Positions 34,201-43,679 of a stretch of DNA of 64,000 nt are shown here, piece after piece (the stretch's first letter is position 1; every line of letters starts with the position of its first letter). The stretch spans positions 32,710 through 96,709 of the forward strand of contig NMRB01000510.1 of assembly GCA_002633025.1 (NCBI GenBank), read 5' to 3'. Made by a program: the position numbers and the translations under genes. This DNA comes from Notospermus geniculatus (taxonomy: Eukaryota; Nemertea; Pilidiophora; Heteronemertea; Lineidae). Below the pieces are notes generated by a model that saw only the letters and a list, made by a program, of their open reading frames with translations, was not told the DNA's origin and did no database searches.

Positions 34201-37200
34201 TCAGCAGATATGTGCGTTCATCAGGGGGAGAGGTGTTTATGAAAAGTACGTCTCGTGTGCTTTTTCTCAATGGTAATTGGAGAGCAATATAGGCTGCCTC
34301 TTGCGCACTGATTTCTACTGCTGAGAGAAATTTCTTGCCAATTGACCGGACTTGTTGCTTAATGTCATGGTTGTTTTGCTTTGCTTCTTCACAAGCTTCA
34401 TGCAGGAGATTTGACATGCCTCTTTGGCCTTTGGTGATGTAGTTTGCAATGTATGCTGCACAGGCATAGGCATCCAAAACAAACTGGAAATCAGTGTTTA
34501 ATTCAAAGGCTTTAAGTATGGTTTCATTGTATGTATTCACTCTTATCTCTGAAGGACTTCGTTTGTAGAATATTCTGGTAGCTGTGAGAGACGATCGAAG
34601 AGCAAGTACATAAGATTCAAAATCCACGTCAAGTTCGGCAAGAAATTCCTCAAAGGATAATTTTGAATCTTTCATGGATGACAACTTTTCAACAATTTTT
34701 GTGTACAGTTGTTCATGTGAATCACTCTTTTCGTCCTCTTCTAGTGGTTCGAGTATCATGGTTCTTGGTAGTGGAGGAATAGGATAGTGAAACCTACATG
34801 CCTTGCAGTGTGAATTTGGTTTAAAGCATGTTCTGGTACAGTTGTGCTTTTGAAGTTTTACAAGATCTTCTATCAGTGAGTTTTCATGGCATGTGATGAA
34901 CTGATCAATGAAGCTTTCTACCTCTTTCTTGTTTTCGCCATTATATCGAGGAGCATTTTTGATCCAAATTAACATGTGGATGTGAGGGCTACCTCTGTTT
35001 TGAAATTCAATTCTGCCGAAGTAGTCAGAGACCGGTCCAATGACATTGAGTTTATCCATGAGTATGCCTGAAAGTAGCCTGTTAACTCTGTAGTCAAAAT
35101 ATCTGCTGCACGTGACTGGATCTGATTTTATGTATTTACATTTCTGCAGCCAGGACATGTTGTCTATATCATCATCAGAGTAGTTTTTGCCATCAATCAA
35201 CTTGCCAAGCATTTTTAAGAGAGGTTTCCAGCGAGTCTCAGCAGAACTGAGTGTGAGGAAGAATGTAGGTAAGCCAAGCTGACGAATCATTGCGAACAGG
35301 TCACGTTTCATGCACTCCCAGTATGGAGGTGATGTGCGAAGTGTTCGAAGTACCCTGTATCCTTCATCGAGTTTGACTAATCTGTTGACAGCGCCAGATT
35401 GACACAGATCCTTTGCTGTATATGATTTATTCTGTTTTCCCTTCACTTTGCGAACAGCTGTGCTTATTTTGTCTCGGATTTGTTTCATTTGTAACTTTTT
35501 CATCTTGAAGAATAAGTTTGGGACACACTTAGCCACTCTACGGTCAATGTTTCTGAGCTCCCATTTCACTATTGTGCTGTAGTGTAATGGTATTGTTCGT
35601 TGTGTGTTGTCTTTGTGACGTTGACCACAGTAGATCGTGGGGAATGCTAGATATTCAGCGTCTTTGTCTTGGAAAATACTCAATGGCACATTTCCTTCAC
35701 CAGGGGCAAATACCATAGTTTTGTCTAGTTCTCTAAAATCAACTGGTTGTAGAAGGGTATCGAGGTTACCACAGACATTTTCATCTAAAACAGCTTGACT
35801 TTCTGATGTATTAAGTTCATTTCTACTGGGATCAGCATTTGGAGTTACAGAATCAGAACTTATTGATGCGACTGCTGTTGGATGATCATTTTGTTGACTA
35901 TCTGCAGCAAAATGTGTTTGGCAAACAGCGCTTTCGCTAGGAGAGGGTAAATGGCTGGTTGAGTCTGAGTGACATGTCGTTTGCTCTGGATTGAGATTGT
36001 TTTCTGTTATGTCAGTGGATGATTCTGCTGATAATTCATCTCCAAGAACAAAATTTGCAATGTTATCTCTTTCTGCTTGGTAGTTTTCATTTAGTGATAT
36101 TCCTTGCTCTTGGAACATTTCACTATTATCTATCAACCATTTAGCAGCTTTTAGGATGTGAGATGGTCGCACTGATTCAAAGGAAACTGAATGAGTAAAA
36201 GACAGCTTTCTTTTGAGTTTCACAGCTATAGTTTGTGAATCATCCAGTGTTCTAGGTATGCTATTGACAACAGTATTAACATCAGATGGAACATTGACTA
36301 CATTTCCTTTTATACTCAGCTGTCCACCACGAGGTCTTTCTCTTATTTGCATGAATGGTATTCGTGGAGATATTAATCTTTCTTCGAGTGGTGTCAGGTC
36401 AAGTTCCTTAGGCTTTTCAGGGAATGATAGTTCATTTGCAACGCAACAAGCAGGCATTTTCTTTTTTCTGATTGCTGCTGCACATGTGAGACAAATCCAT
36501 TCCATATTGTGTACACTTAATTGGTTGGTGAAACATTTGTCTTTCAAATTAACATCAATATCTTTGAGTGGAGCAGCTAGAAGTACACTTTCACGGAACC
36601 AAGTCTGTTGGCAACATGTGCATACATAAATAGGTCCGACACTAACTGATTTGTGAAATTGGGACACAAGCTTGGATATTTGACAACAGTGACTCAGTGT
36701 TACTTTTCTTGTTTTTTGACCTCTCTGAGAATGTCTACGTTCATTTTGCTTTAGCCTTTCAGTTTCTAAGTACAAAGCATCATTTTGTCTTCGTAATTGT
36801 TTTGTTCTTTTTTGTTGGCTTAGTTCTTTTTTGTAATAGACATCATCATTTTCCCGTTTTCTTTTCTTAGACATTGCCTCTGATCTTTTGAATTCTTGGG
36901 AAACTCTCAATTTTTGCATGACCATTTTGGTTCTTTGTCTTTCTATTTCTCCTTGTGCACACTGTGTGCGTAGCTTCTGTTTCGACTGTTTTGATCTTAG
37001 ACTGTCAAGTTGGCGTTTTTCAGTATCAAGTCTACGTTTCTTCTTTGATTGGCATGAGCTTATTTCATCATTGTGTGCAAACACAGGTTCAACCCTGCGT
37101 TTTCTATTTGACTGACACGACTTCACTCTGTCTATTTCTGCCAACTGAGGGTCAAGCCTGCGTTTTCTATTCGACTGACACGACTTAGTTCTGTCTATTT

Positions 37201-38347
37201 CAGCCAGCTCAGGTTCAAGTCGACGCTTTCTATTTGATTGACATGAGTTAGTTCTGTCTATCTCAGCCAGCTCAGGTTCAAGTCGACGTTTTCTATTCGA
37301 CTGACACGACTTAGTTCTGTCTATCTCAGCCAGCTCAGGTTCAAGTCGACGTTTTCTATTCGACTGACATGACTTAGTTCTGTCTACTTCAGCAAGTTTG
37401 GGTTGACACCTGCGCTCTCTATTTGATAGACGTGATCTTGTTTTTTCAATAATCTTTATTTCTGGTTTAAGTCTTTGCTTCTTTTTAGATTCAGACGAAA
37501 TCAAGTTCTCCATTTTGTGAATCACTGGGTCTGCTCTCTTATTCTGTTTGTATTCCCTCATGTACTTTTGGCGGAGATGTTGTTTGTGTTGTTGGTTCTG
37601 AAAGTATGCTCCAAGAAGAGTTTGCTCAGCAGTCACATCGAAGCCCACACTTTCATAGGGAGTTCCGGAGGATGCAGAAAGAGATGTGAACAATGACCTG
37701 AGGTATTCTATGAGAGTACTTAGGCTTGAACATTTAACAAGAACAGCAGTGCCACTGGCTGCCAACAATCCTGATTGATTTCGAGAATGTGAATCAAAGA
37801 CTGAATAAGAATCATCTGCTTCATGAAATATAGCAATAGTATAACCACTACACACTAAAAGGCAGTGTACATGCGTAGAGAAACAGTTTCTGAGTGCATC
37901 CTCAAGATTGAAATATGGCAAACTTGTAACATTATCACTGAAAATATCACCACTGTAACTGTCAGAGAAGACGAAATCATATGAAATGCCATTCACAGAA
38001 AGCTTACTGGGCAGTTCTGAAAGTAGCAACATACGAGGTGGAATGTTTTGAGAGTTTAGAAATTTTTCAAACAATTCATTTCCATTTTGTAGAATTGCAT
38101 CTAAAGTGTCAGTTGTCCAAGCATAGGCCGGTTTATTGTGAGCGTATTGAATAGCAGCTTGCAAGCACATGAACGTGCATTGTAAACCAGGAAAGGAGTA
38201 TCTCAAGTCACCTTGGTGATGGGATGCTGTGATGACATGCAAATGAAGATCACTTTCTTGATGATGTAACTGAGAACGAGATGCTTCCACAAGAGTTCGG
38301 CTCTGTGCAGACCTTTGTGAATGTGATTTCTTTTTTAGTTTGGGCAT
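31298..38347 (-). CDS. Helentron (Helitron2-type) Rep-helicase-endonuclease polyprotein
   Basis: An uninterrupted 2,349-codon ORF; the first ATG is at 38345-38347 (the frame is open further upstream but has no ATG) and TAA is at 31298-31300. Domains by residue: papain-like/OTU-type cysteine protease (Cys57 in GLQC, His187 in DSHSR); seven 21-residue basic repeats (about 304-450); Cys-rich zinc-finger region (about 553-640); a block with PFMQIRERPRGGQLSIKGNV typical of Helitron proteins; HUH Rep with PHIH at 1122-1124 and the YIANY tyrosines at 1299 and 1303; Pif1 helicase with GGAGCGKT (about 1670), IDEISMV (1759), GDLHQLQPV (1796), VALSRV (2083); AP-like endonuclease with GFSET (2168), GDFNVD (2288) and SDHKP (2338). 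Every catalytic motif I can read is intact, so the element may be recently active. The C-terminal endonuclease marks the Helentron branch. Confidence 0.95.
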   Translation of the reverse strand: MPKLKKKSHSQRSAQSRTLVEASRSQLHHQESDLHLHVITASHHQGDLRYSFPGLQCTFMCLQAAIQYAHNKPAYAWTTDTLDAILQNGNELFEKFLNSQNIPPRMLLLSELPSKLSVNGISYDFVFSDSYSGDIFSDNVTSLPYFNLEDALRNCFSTHVHCLLVCSGYTIAIFHEADDSYSVFDSHSRNQSGLLAASGTAVLVKCSSLSTLIEYLRSLFTSLSASSGTPYESVGFDVTAEQTLLGAYFQNQQHKQHLRQKYMREYKQNKRADPVIHKMENLISSESKKKQRLKPEIKIIEKTRSRLSNRERRCQPKLAEVDRTKSCQSNRKRRLEPELAEIDRTKSCQSNRKRRLEPELAEIDRTNSCQSNRKRRLEPELAEIDRTKSCQSNRKRRLDPQLAEIDRVKSCQSNRKRRVEPVFAHNDEISSCQSKKKRRLDTEKRQLDSLRSKQSKQKLRTQCAQGEIERQRTKMVMQKLRVSQEFKRSEAMSKKRKRENDDVYYKKELSQQKRTKQLRRQNDALYLETERLKQNERRHSQRGQKTRKVTLSHCCQISKLVSQFHKSVSVGPIYVCTCCQQTWFRESVLLAAPLKDIDVNLKDKCFTNQLSVHNMEWICLTCAAAIRKKKMPACCVANELSFPEKPKELDLTPLEERLISPRIPFMQIRERPRGGQLSIKGNVVNVPSDVNTVVNSIPRTLDDSQTIAVKLKRKLSFTHSVSFESVRPSHILKAAKWLIDNSEMFQEQGISLNENYQAERDNIANFVLGDELSAESSTDITENNLNPEQTTCHSDSTSHLPSPSESAVCQTHFAADSQQNDHPTAVASISSDSVTPNADPSRNELNTSESQAVLDENVCGNLDTLLQPVDFRELDKTMVFAPGEGNVPLSIFQDKDAEYLAFPTIYCGQRHKDNTQRTIPLHYSTIVKWELRNIDRRVAKCVPNLFFKMKKLQMKQIRDKISTAVRKVKGKQNKSYTAKDLCQSGAVNRLVKLDEGYRVLRTLRTSPPYWECMKRDLFAMIRQLGLPTFFLTLSSAETRWKPLLKMLGKLIDGKNYSDDDIDNMSWLQKCKYIKSDPVTCSRYFDYRVNRLLSGILMDKLNVIGPVSDYFGRIEFQNRGSPHIHMLIWIKNAPRYNGENKKEVESFIDQFITCHENSLIEDLVKLQKHNCTRTCFKPNSHCKACRFHYPIPPLPRTMILEPLEEDEKSDSHEQLYTKIVEKLSSMKDSKLSFEEFLAELDVDFESYVLALRSSLTATRIFYKRSPSEIRVNTYNETILKAFELNTDFQFVLDAYACAAYIANYITKGQRGMSNLLHEACEEAKQNNHDIKQQVRSIGKKFLSAVEISAQEAAYIALQLPLRKSTRDVLFINTSPPDERTYLLKSEAQLKSLPDDSTDIHAESIITRYQSRPKQLENIVFADFASNYDVVKNKTFSKQINDYENLLAENQELVDNRDDDPSQDDSDTDIPPNSAETYQLKNGYVLKKRKKQKVIRFVRFSKAKDPEKHFREKLMLYTNWRHETSDLLSGCDSYEERYNRDKETIQLVEAKYEHNTDELNRAQEQVSQDDWAEVAPNTEHRNDEDEAEGTCDSELYGCFDPLKFASNSQQSDGFSPEVQQLSYELEMQPSILPNLEYLNLLQSLNVEQKAFFYHVLHHFKTHENPIHLFLTGGAGCGKTVVTKALYQALYRYFNSGAGSNPDDVKILLTAPTGKAAFNINGATLHSAFNIPANQAFAYKPLDMQRLNTLRTKYQCLKVIFIDEISMVGTNMFNFINLRLQEITGCKALFGNVSIIAIGDLHQLQPVMDKWIFHNTTEGYGPLATNIWQNLFSVWELQQIMRQREDAEFAQLLNRLREGKQTTNDIESLKSRVAPLETVKTLLPDSATYLFTTRMLVNGHNAVIFHDAQGEKTIIKAIDQVQGDVSQEVKNTLLTKIPNDPSKTMGLMTELPVATNTRCEISVNVATSDGLTNGASFVVKMLDFRMKPMSNRCSIIWGEFEDPRIGAQQRRQFHYLYNDAIDKKWTPIMETQRQFTVGRFKNCFVVRKQYPIRPASAKTVHKSQGSTLQSLVVDLSGRKQNHMHYVALSRVTNMTNLYILNLNEDKIAISDEVCSEMNRLRQEAKLDIAPPLITQSSDTCTVVFHNCRSFHKHINDISHEQYISNCDIVGFSETRLMPSDDSSKFGLSHFTDTPIRNDQPSIDNRSHYGMIIYHRQNPVRTCTGINSNIEYIIAEYNAKLYPIQLVMLYVHPSAAQLHTIQAVLQDLHEHIQPEKNVIIMGDFNVDLSRTPALEKMMQHQFNYQQLINNPTTDYGSTLDHIYTNIDKDSVVISGTLESYFSDHKPIFLSISK
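36998..37438 (-). repeat. 63-bp coding minisatellite in the Helentron
   Basis: About seven 63-bp units encode KSCQSNRKRRLEPELAEID-type repeats. The period is a multiple of three, so copy number can change without frameshift. The repeats are highly basic and could bind nucleic acid or act as a nuclear signal; that is inference. Confidence 0.9.
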
Positions 38348-38469
38348 TGTTTGCAGATTTTGTAAAGACTTGTGATTTGGCAACTTTGTCGAGTGGCGTT
38401 GACTTCGGCAAAATAGTATGGCAGGTGCTGACTGGTTGGTTGGATAGATTCTGTTTTTTCTGCCAGTTT

Positions 38470-38880
38470 ATAGAGCAGATTTTGGTTGCATTTGGCAAGT
38501 TTATTTGCAGATGATGACTGCTTTGCAGCACAATTGTATGGGAGGGTTTGCCTTCTAGGAAGGTTGTTTGGCAGATTTTGGTTTTCTTTTGTCAAATTTG
38601 TTTGGCAGATTTTGGTTTTCTTTTGTCAAGTTTGTTTGGCAGATTTTGGTTTTCTTTTGTCAAGTCTGTTTGGCAGATTTTGGTTGCGCTCTGGCAAGTT
38701 TGTTTGGCAGATTTTGGTTGCGTTGTGGCAAATGTGTTTGGTAGATTTTGGTTGCGTTGTGGCAAGTTTGTTTGGCAGATTTTGGTTGCGTTGTGGCAAG
38801 TTTGTTTGGCAGATTTTGGTTGCCTTTCGGCAAATTTGTTTGGCAGATTTTGATTGCCTTTCGGCAATGGCAGATTTCAG
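38470..38880. repeat. 34-bp minisatellite upstream of the Helentron ORF
   Basis: GGCAGATTTTGGTTG words recur at exactly 34-bp steps (C of GGCAGA at 38572, 38606, 38640, 38674, 38708, then 38776, 38810, 38844; one GGTAGA variant at 38742). Weaker copies reach the start codon region. The period is not a multiple of three, yet two frames stay open on the plus strand; these are not genes. Confidence 0.92.
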
Positions 38881-39030
38881 TTTAGTTGACAGCTTCTGGT
38901 TGTTGAGAACTTCTCACTTACATCTCACTACTGAAATAAAAACGAAAAGTGTATTAATAATTTATCTGCCTGCATTATTGTACCAGTGAAAACATCCTTC
39001 ACATTGACAACTAACCAATGAAAGTTTATG

Positions 39031-39650
39031 CACCTGGCGGCCATATTGGATATCCAATTGGGCCAAAACTTCACATACACATAAGGGTCATCTAGAGTGA
39101 GCCACATAGCAGATTTGAACGCTCTGGGTCAAGTCGTTCGTGAGTTATAGCATATTTGATGATTTTGGGGTTACGCCACCTGGCGGCCATATTGGAAGTT
39201 TAATCAGGCCAAAATTTGACGTGCTTGTAAAGGTCACCTAGAGAGAGGTAAATATCAAGTTTCAGCACTCTCGGTCAAGCTGTTCCTGAGTAATAGCACT
39301 TGGACGATTTTCAGGTTACGCCACCTGGTGGCCATATTGGATGTTCGATTCGGCCAAAACTTCACATGCACATAAATGTCATCTAGAGGGAGCGACATAG
39401 CACATTTGATTCCTGTGGGTCAAGTCATTCCTGAGTTACAGCACATTTGATGATTTTCGGGTTACTCCACCTGGCGGCCATATTGGAAGTTTAATCAGGC
39501 CAAAATTTGAAGTGCTTGTAAAGGTCACCTAGAGGGTGGTAAATATCAAGTTCGAGAACTCTGGGTGAAGCCGTTCCTGAGTTATAGCACTTGGTCGATT
39601 TTCAGATTACGCCACCTGGCGGCCATATTGGATGTCCGATGGGGCCGAAA
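39031..39650. repeat. alternating 145-bp tandem repeat
   Basis: Five units start at CACCTGGCGGCCATATTGGA-like words, with GGCCAT at 39039, 39185, 39330, 39476 and 39621. Two types alternate (A: GGCCAAAACTTCACAT; B: AATCAGGCCAAAATTTGA), giving a 291-bp higher-order period. Confidence 0.85.
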
Positions 39651-40095
39651 CTCGGTAGTTTTGAAGGTACCACTCTAATACATGTTTATGCAAGATATGA
39701 AGATGCTCAGTCAAATAATGAGAACCTGTGGCCGGTTCGTCACTTTTGTAGAACTTTGACCTCTGTGACCTTGAAAAGTAGGTCGAATCAAAAACACGTT
39801 ATATATGTTATGTATCCTAATTAGATACATCTATGATAAAAATTTTGACACGATCCAGTCATTAGTTCAGGAGTTATTGCACTTTCTGTGTTTTTGGTTT
39901 TGGCCACCTGGAGGCCAAGCCAAGAATCAAATTGGACCGAAACTTGGTGTCATAGGTCATCTGACCTAGGGATATATGTACCAAGTTTCAGATCAATAGC
40001 TCTAGCGGTTACGAAATGTGCCCTGCTAATGGACAACGGACGACGACGTCGGACAACGGACACTGCAGGACGGTAAAAGCTCATGAGTGAACTAA
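39650..40095 (+). mobile_element. hairpin-ended repeat family copy
   Basis: It continues from the 145-bp array through TGACCTTGAAAAGTAGGTC and GGACCGAAACTTGGTGTC to a GGACGACGACGTCGGACAAC stretch and a weak terminal hairpin at 40079-40094 followed by AAAA. It is homologous to 28180-28930 (inverted). Confidence 0.65.
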
Positions 40096-40253
40096 AAATG
40101 CCATGCACAGCTCACAGCACTGCAGGGGCCATGTTCATGGTTCATTAACAACAGATGCATTTCTTGCCCTATTGCCTAGACTGGTGACAAATGGGCAAGT
40201 AGGCCTACATGGGTAGTTATGTTCCTCACAAATGTTTGGGTAGTCAGGGTGGC

Positions 40254-40424
40254 GCAGTCGAAACATCGGCGCCTGCCACGACTGAGGTCGCAGGTTCGAT
40301 CCCTAGGTCGTGCAAGTAGCTTTATGTGGAGAGGGCGATCTCTCCTCGACATCGTAGGTTTTCTCCGGGTGCTTCGGGTTTCCTCCTACATATCATTAAT
40401 ATCGTCCAATTATTTGATAAGTAG
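40254..40424 (+). mobile_element. tRNA-derived SINE
   Basis: The head has an A-box-like GTGGCGCAGTCG (starting in the flank at about 40249) and a perfect B-box GGTTCGATCCC at about 40293. The body carries TTTTCTCCGGGTGCTTCGGG, a word common in invertebrate SINEs. It lies exactly between two near-identical copies of 120-124 bp (40130-40253 and 40425-40544). Confidence 0.75.
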
Positions 40425-40799
40425 CATGTTCATGGTTCATTAACAACAGATGCATTTCTTGCCCTATTGCCTAGACTGGTGACAAATGGGCAAGTAGGCC
40501 TACATGGGTATGTTCCTCACAAATGTTTGGGTAGTCAGGGTGGCCCAAGGGAAAATACAGTATCTTCGTGTTGACACAGGCAGAATAACACCTAAGAACA
40601 AAAACACACAAACAGGTGTTGCAACAAAATCCATCATGTATACCTTCCTAAACTTGCTACACAATGTGTTCCATGAATGAAATGGCCAGGGCCATTGTGC
40701 TCACCTCTGTGATAAGTCTCCGTACTGTGACTCTCATGATGAAGGATCAGGACAGATAGGATAAAGCTGAACACACCAAGAAGTACTTTCCTGCCTAGG

Positions 40800-41620
40800 T
40801 CACAGATGTCAAAAATTCAATTTTTCAAGATGGCCACCTGGTGGCCACACGTGACGTTCGTTGGGACTGAAATTTTAGCAGGAATGTACAGGATACTTGC
40901 ATAGACATTTAGACAACATTGAAACATCGTAACATTTACTACCGGTGAGACATGGCCAAAGTCAATTTTTCAAGATGGCCGCCTGGCAGCCATGCTGAAG
41001 TCCAATCGAACCAAAATTTGGCATATAAGTAGACAGTACCAAGACACATATTTAGGCACGGTTAAAGCATCCTAGCTACCACTATTTATGAGGTGTGGGT
41101 CGAAGTCCATTTTTCAAGATGGCTTCCTGGCGGCCATATTTGAAGTCCGATCGGGTTGAAATTTGGTGCATTTGTGCAGGCTGCCTAGATATATCTTCAC
41201 ACCAAATCACAACACTCTATGTCAAATAGCCATGAAATGTGCCACCAAACAGTGAATTTTGAACTTTGACCTCTATGACCTTGAAAAGTAGGTCAAATCA
41301 AAAACCCGGGATTTATGTGATGAAGTCTCATCAGAGGAACCCACCATAAAAGTTTCGTGGTTCTAGCTAACAGCGTTCAGGAGATACGGCCAAAAGAAGG
41401 TTTTCACAAAGCGCTCCCTACAGGCCAGAATGTACAAGCGGCAGCGCTAAGTTTCGGTCCAGAGATAGTTTTTACCATAGGGTACCTGTACACCAAATTT
41501 CAAGTTTGTAACCCAAGCGGTTTAGAAACGTGCCACCCCTGTTAACGCCGACGACGGACGACGCCGGACGACGGACGACACACCATGAGAGAAGCTCACC
41601 TCACAGAGGTGAGCTAAAAA
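40800..41620 (+). mobile_element. hairpin-ended repeat family copy
   Basis: The body has repeated TTTTTCAAGATGGCC...CTGG modules, then TGACCTTGAAAAGTAGGTCA, a GACGACGGACGACG stretch at 41548-41580 and a perfect hairpin AGCTCACCT/AGGTGAGCT at 41593-41615, followed by AAAAA. It is non-coding. Confidence 0.75.
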
Positions 41621-41724
41621 GATGTGACTGAATAAAGAGTACCAGTATCAAAGATTTGTTAAGTTCCCCCACCTGACCTGCATTTTCTACCAACCATCAT
41701 AACAGCATGATAAAATTTACTTAC

Positions 41725-41867
41725 AATGCTAATCAATGACTTCCTAGTGTGTTCATCCAAAGTGAATTCGTAGAAGGTACCATAAGACAGCAACTGTCCC
41801 AGCTGGATGAACAAAACTGCCTGAGCTTTTGCACAAGTTGATGATGTCATCGGAGCATCAACTATCC
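41725..41867 (-). CDS. candidate coding exon, helical repeat type
   Basis: This block of 47 codons plus two bases has an AG acceptor at 41868-41869 after a pyrimidine tract and a consensus GTAAGT donor at 41719-41724. The peptide is Leu/Ile-rich and helical (AKAQAVLFIQLGQLLSYG then DEHTRKSLISI). It resembles, weakly, a stretch in the middle of vertebrate LYST (KAQ-V, Q-L-Y, R-S-I spacing), and its strand agrees. If it is LYST, then 10-41 kb is intronic, but the roughly 700 residues that should lie between this exon and 8987 were not found. It may instead belong to another gene. Confidence 0.5.
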
Positions 41868-42645
41868 CTGTAAACTGTCAGATCTTTTGGAGTGTGTTGA
41901 TGATGATGTAGTAGGTGTATCAATCGACTGTCTTCAAGCTGTGAACTGTCTCAGCTGGAGCATCAAAACTGACCTTTTGGGGATAAAGAGAAATTATATT
42001 GGAAATTGCTGAAGAGTTCCCATGTCATTTCATTTCAGTGTTGTACACGAACAAATACTACCGGTTCCATCTCTACCAACATCCGTGTGCTCAAGGTGAA
42101 GATTGAGTACATGTACTAACTTGAACAGCAATAGACGATATCCCGGGTAGAAATGGTAGATGATACTGGTACTTTATTTAGAACGAAGCTCTCTGATTGG
42201 CTGTTTACAACGGTGTGAATAAAATCTGGTTTGGCGTTATTTGCACCGTGACAGTGCAAAAAGCTGGTGCGTTCATTTAATGTGTACGCGAGCGCCTATA
42301 CATGCATAGGGCCTAGGCCTACCCCTAGTCTTTGCATGCTTGGTGGGGCAGTAGGCCTAGGCATATTTACAGCATAGGCCTACTGGCATACATGTAGAGA
42401 CAGTGCCTGTATTCACAGCAATGGCTTAGGCCTACCGGTACATGTATGATTACTGAGTACGGTATGGTACATGAATTTGAATGAATTTTTCGTCCGATTT
42501 TCCGAATATGCTAAATAAAGGCCTGTATACATATGGCTTAACCAGCAGTTCCAGTATAGGCCTACATTAAAACCCACAATAATGGGCCCAGAATCTGTTT
42601 TTTTTCCCCAAAACTGGATTAAACATGGATTATTTTGATTGTGTG

Positions 42646-43010
42646 TAAGGGCAAGCAAAAAAATTTTTTAGTTTATCGTCCGAGTGGTTCTTGAAAGTAG
42701 GCAAGGGGGGAACTTTTTATTTTTATTTTTTATTTTACTTTGATATGAAGAAATTACAAAATCAACTCCTCCTGAGCATGTTATGTCACCACTCCGACCA
42801 TCTAAGACTGGATTTTGTCACAAAAGCACTGAAAATGCATGAAGAGAACGCTTTGGAAACTGTTGTTTACAGATCTACCACTTGGCGGCGCTGTGATACG
42901 CAGCACGGCGTGAAATTCAGACTGATAAAAAATAAAAATAAATTTGGCACGGCGCCGAAAATTGGCGCGGGCGGAGGACGATAAACTAAAGATTTGTTTT
43001 GCTTGCCCTA
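42646..43010. mobile_element. MITE with AAGGGCAAGCAAAA ends
   Basis: Inverted repeats of about 40 bp (AAGGGCAAGCAAAA then TTTAGTTTATCGTCC) flank 365 bp. The right arm ends TTTTGCTTGCCCTA. No transposase frame. Confidence 0.85.
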
Positions 43011-43679
43011 ACAGCCATAGGCCTAACAGCCACGTGTAGCTAACACCTTTACAAATTAGGCCTAGATCATGTAGGCCTAGATCATGCACATTCCATTTTT
43101 AGCACCTGCAATGCACAGAACCTGGCTTTAAGCCTAATTGAACTGAATTGACAATGACTGAAGAACTCCCACTCACAAATTGCACATTGTGCAGAGCTAG
43201 GCAATGGCTGGCTGCCAGCTACACCACCACACCACCACTGATTGACTGTGTGAGGCCTTGTTATATGGATTACCATTCATCATGTTTCAAAGATTCACCT
43301 AAGTTATGAAAATTATCTTGGCAGAAGCTAATAGGCCCTATATAATCTCAATATTTTGCAATGGATCTCAGTAGGCCCACTTACCTCCAAATCAAAATGG
43401 CTGAACTGCTGAATCAGCTCAAATTGCAAATGGTGGAATGTTGCTTATTGTAAACTCTCTGGCATATGACTCTGGACATTACATGATGCTGATGTCACTT
43501 GGCGGCAAATTTGAATTGCTGAGTTAAGGCTGCATGTTCATGTAGGAGGGTTTTCTGTTCAATATGCCACAAATTATCAATACAGACAATAAGGTGGCTT
43601 GCATTATCAAGTAGAAATGCATCCCACATTCGAAACATCCAAGCAAGCTAAAAAATCACCCAAAAAATAGCATTTCATG

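Larger units (their letters stand above)
30350..38930 (-). mobile_element. Helentron element, approximate limits
   Basis: Limits are inferred, not seen: the ORF occupies 31298-38347, with about 0.95 kb of AT-rich 3' flank and a 5' flank made of the 34-bp minisatellite. Helentrons lack target duplications and have short terminal signals that I could not place. It could lie inside a LYST intron if the exon at 41725 belongs to LYST. Confidence 0.55.

Noticed and set aside
37000-37440. CRISPR-like regular array
   Set aside because: Units are contiguous 63-bp coding repeats without unique spacers, inside a eukaryotic transposon protein.
38345-38383. Upstream extension of the Helentron ORF to a TTG at 38383
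   Set aside because: No ATG in the extension, and it consists of degenerate 34-bp repeat sequence; ATG at 38347 is the natural start.
38486-38989. 167-codon plus-strand frame rich in Phe, Trp and Gln upstream of the Helentron
   Set aside because: It is a translation of the 34-bp minisatellite; another frame of the same array is also open. No start context or domain.
40249-40320. Possible tRNA gene (A and B boxes present)
   Set aside because: The arms do not form a full cloverleaf by eye and the sequence continues into a SINE body; a second diverged copy of the head is at 58281.
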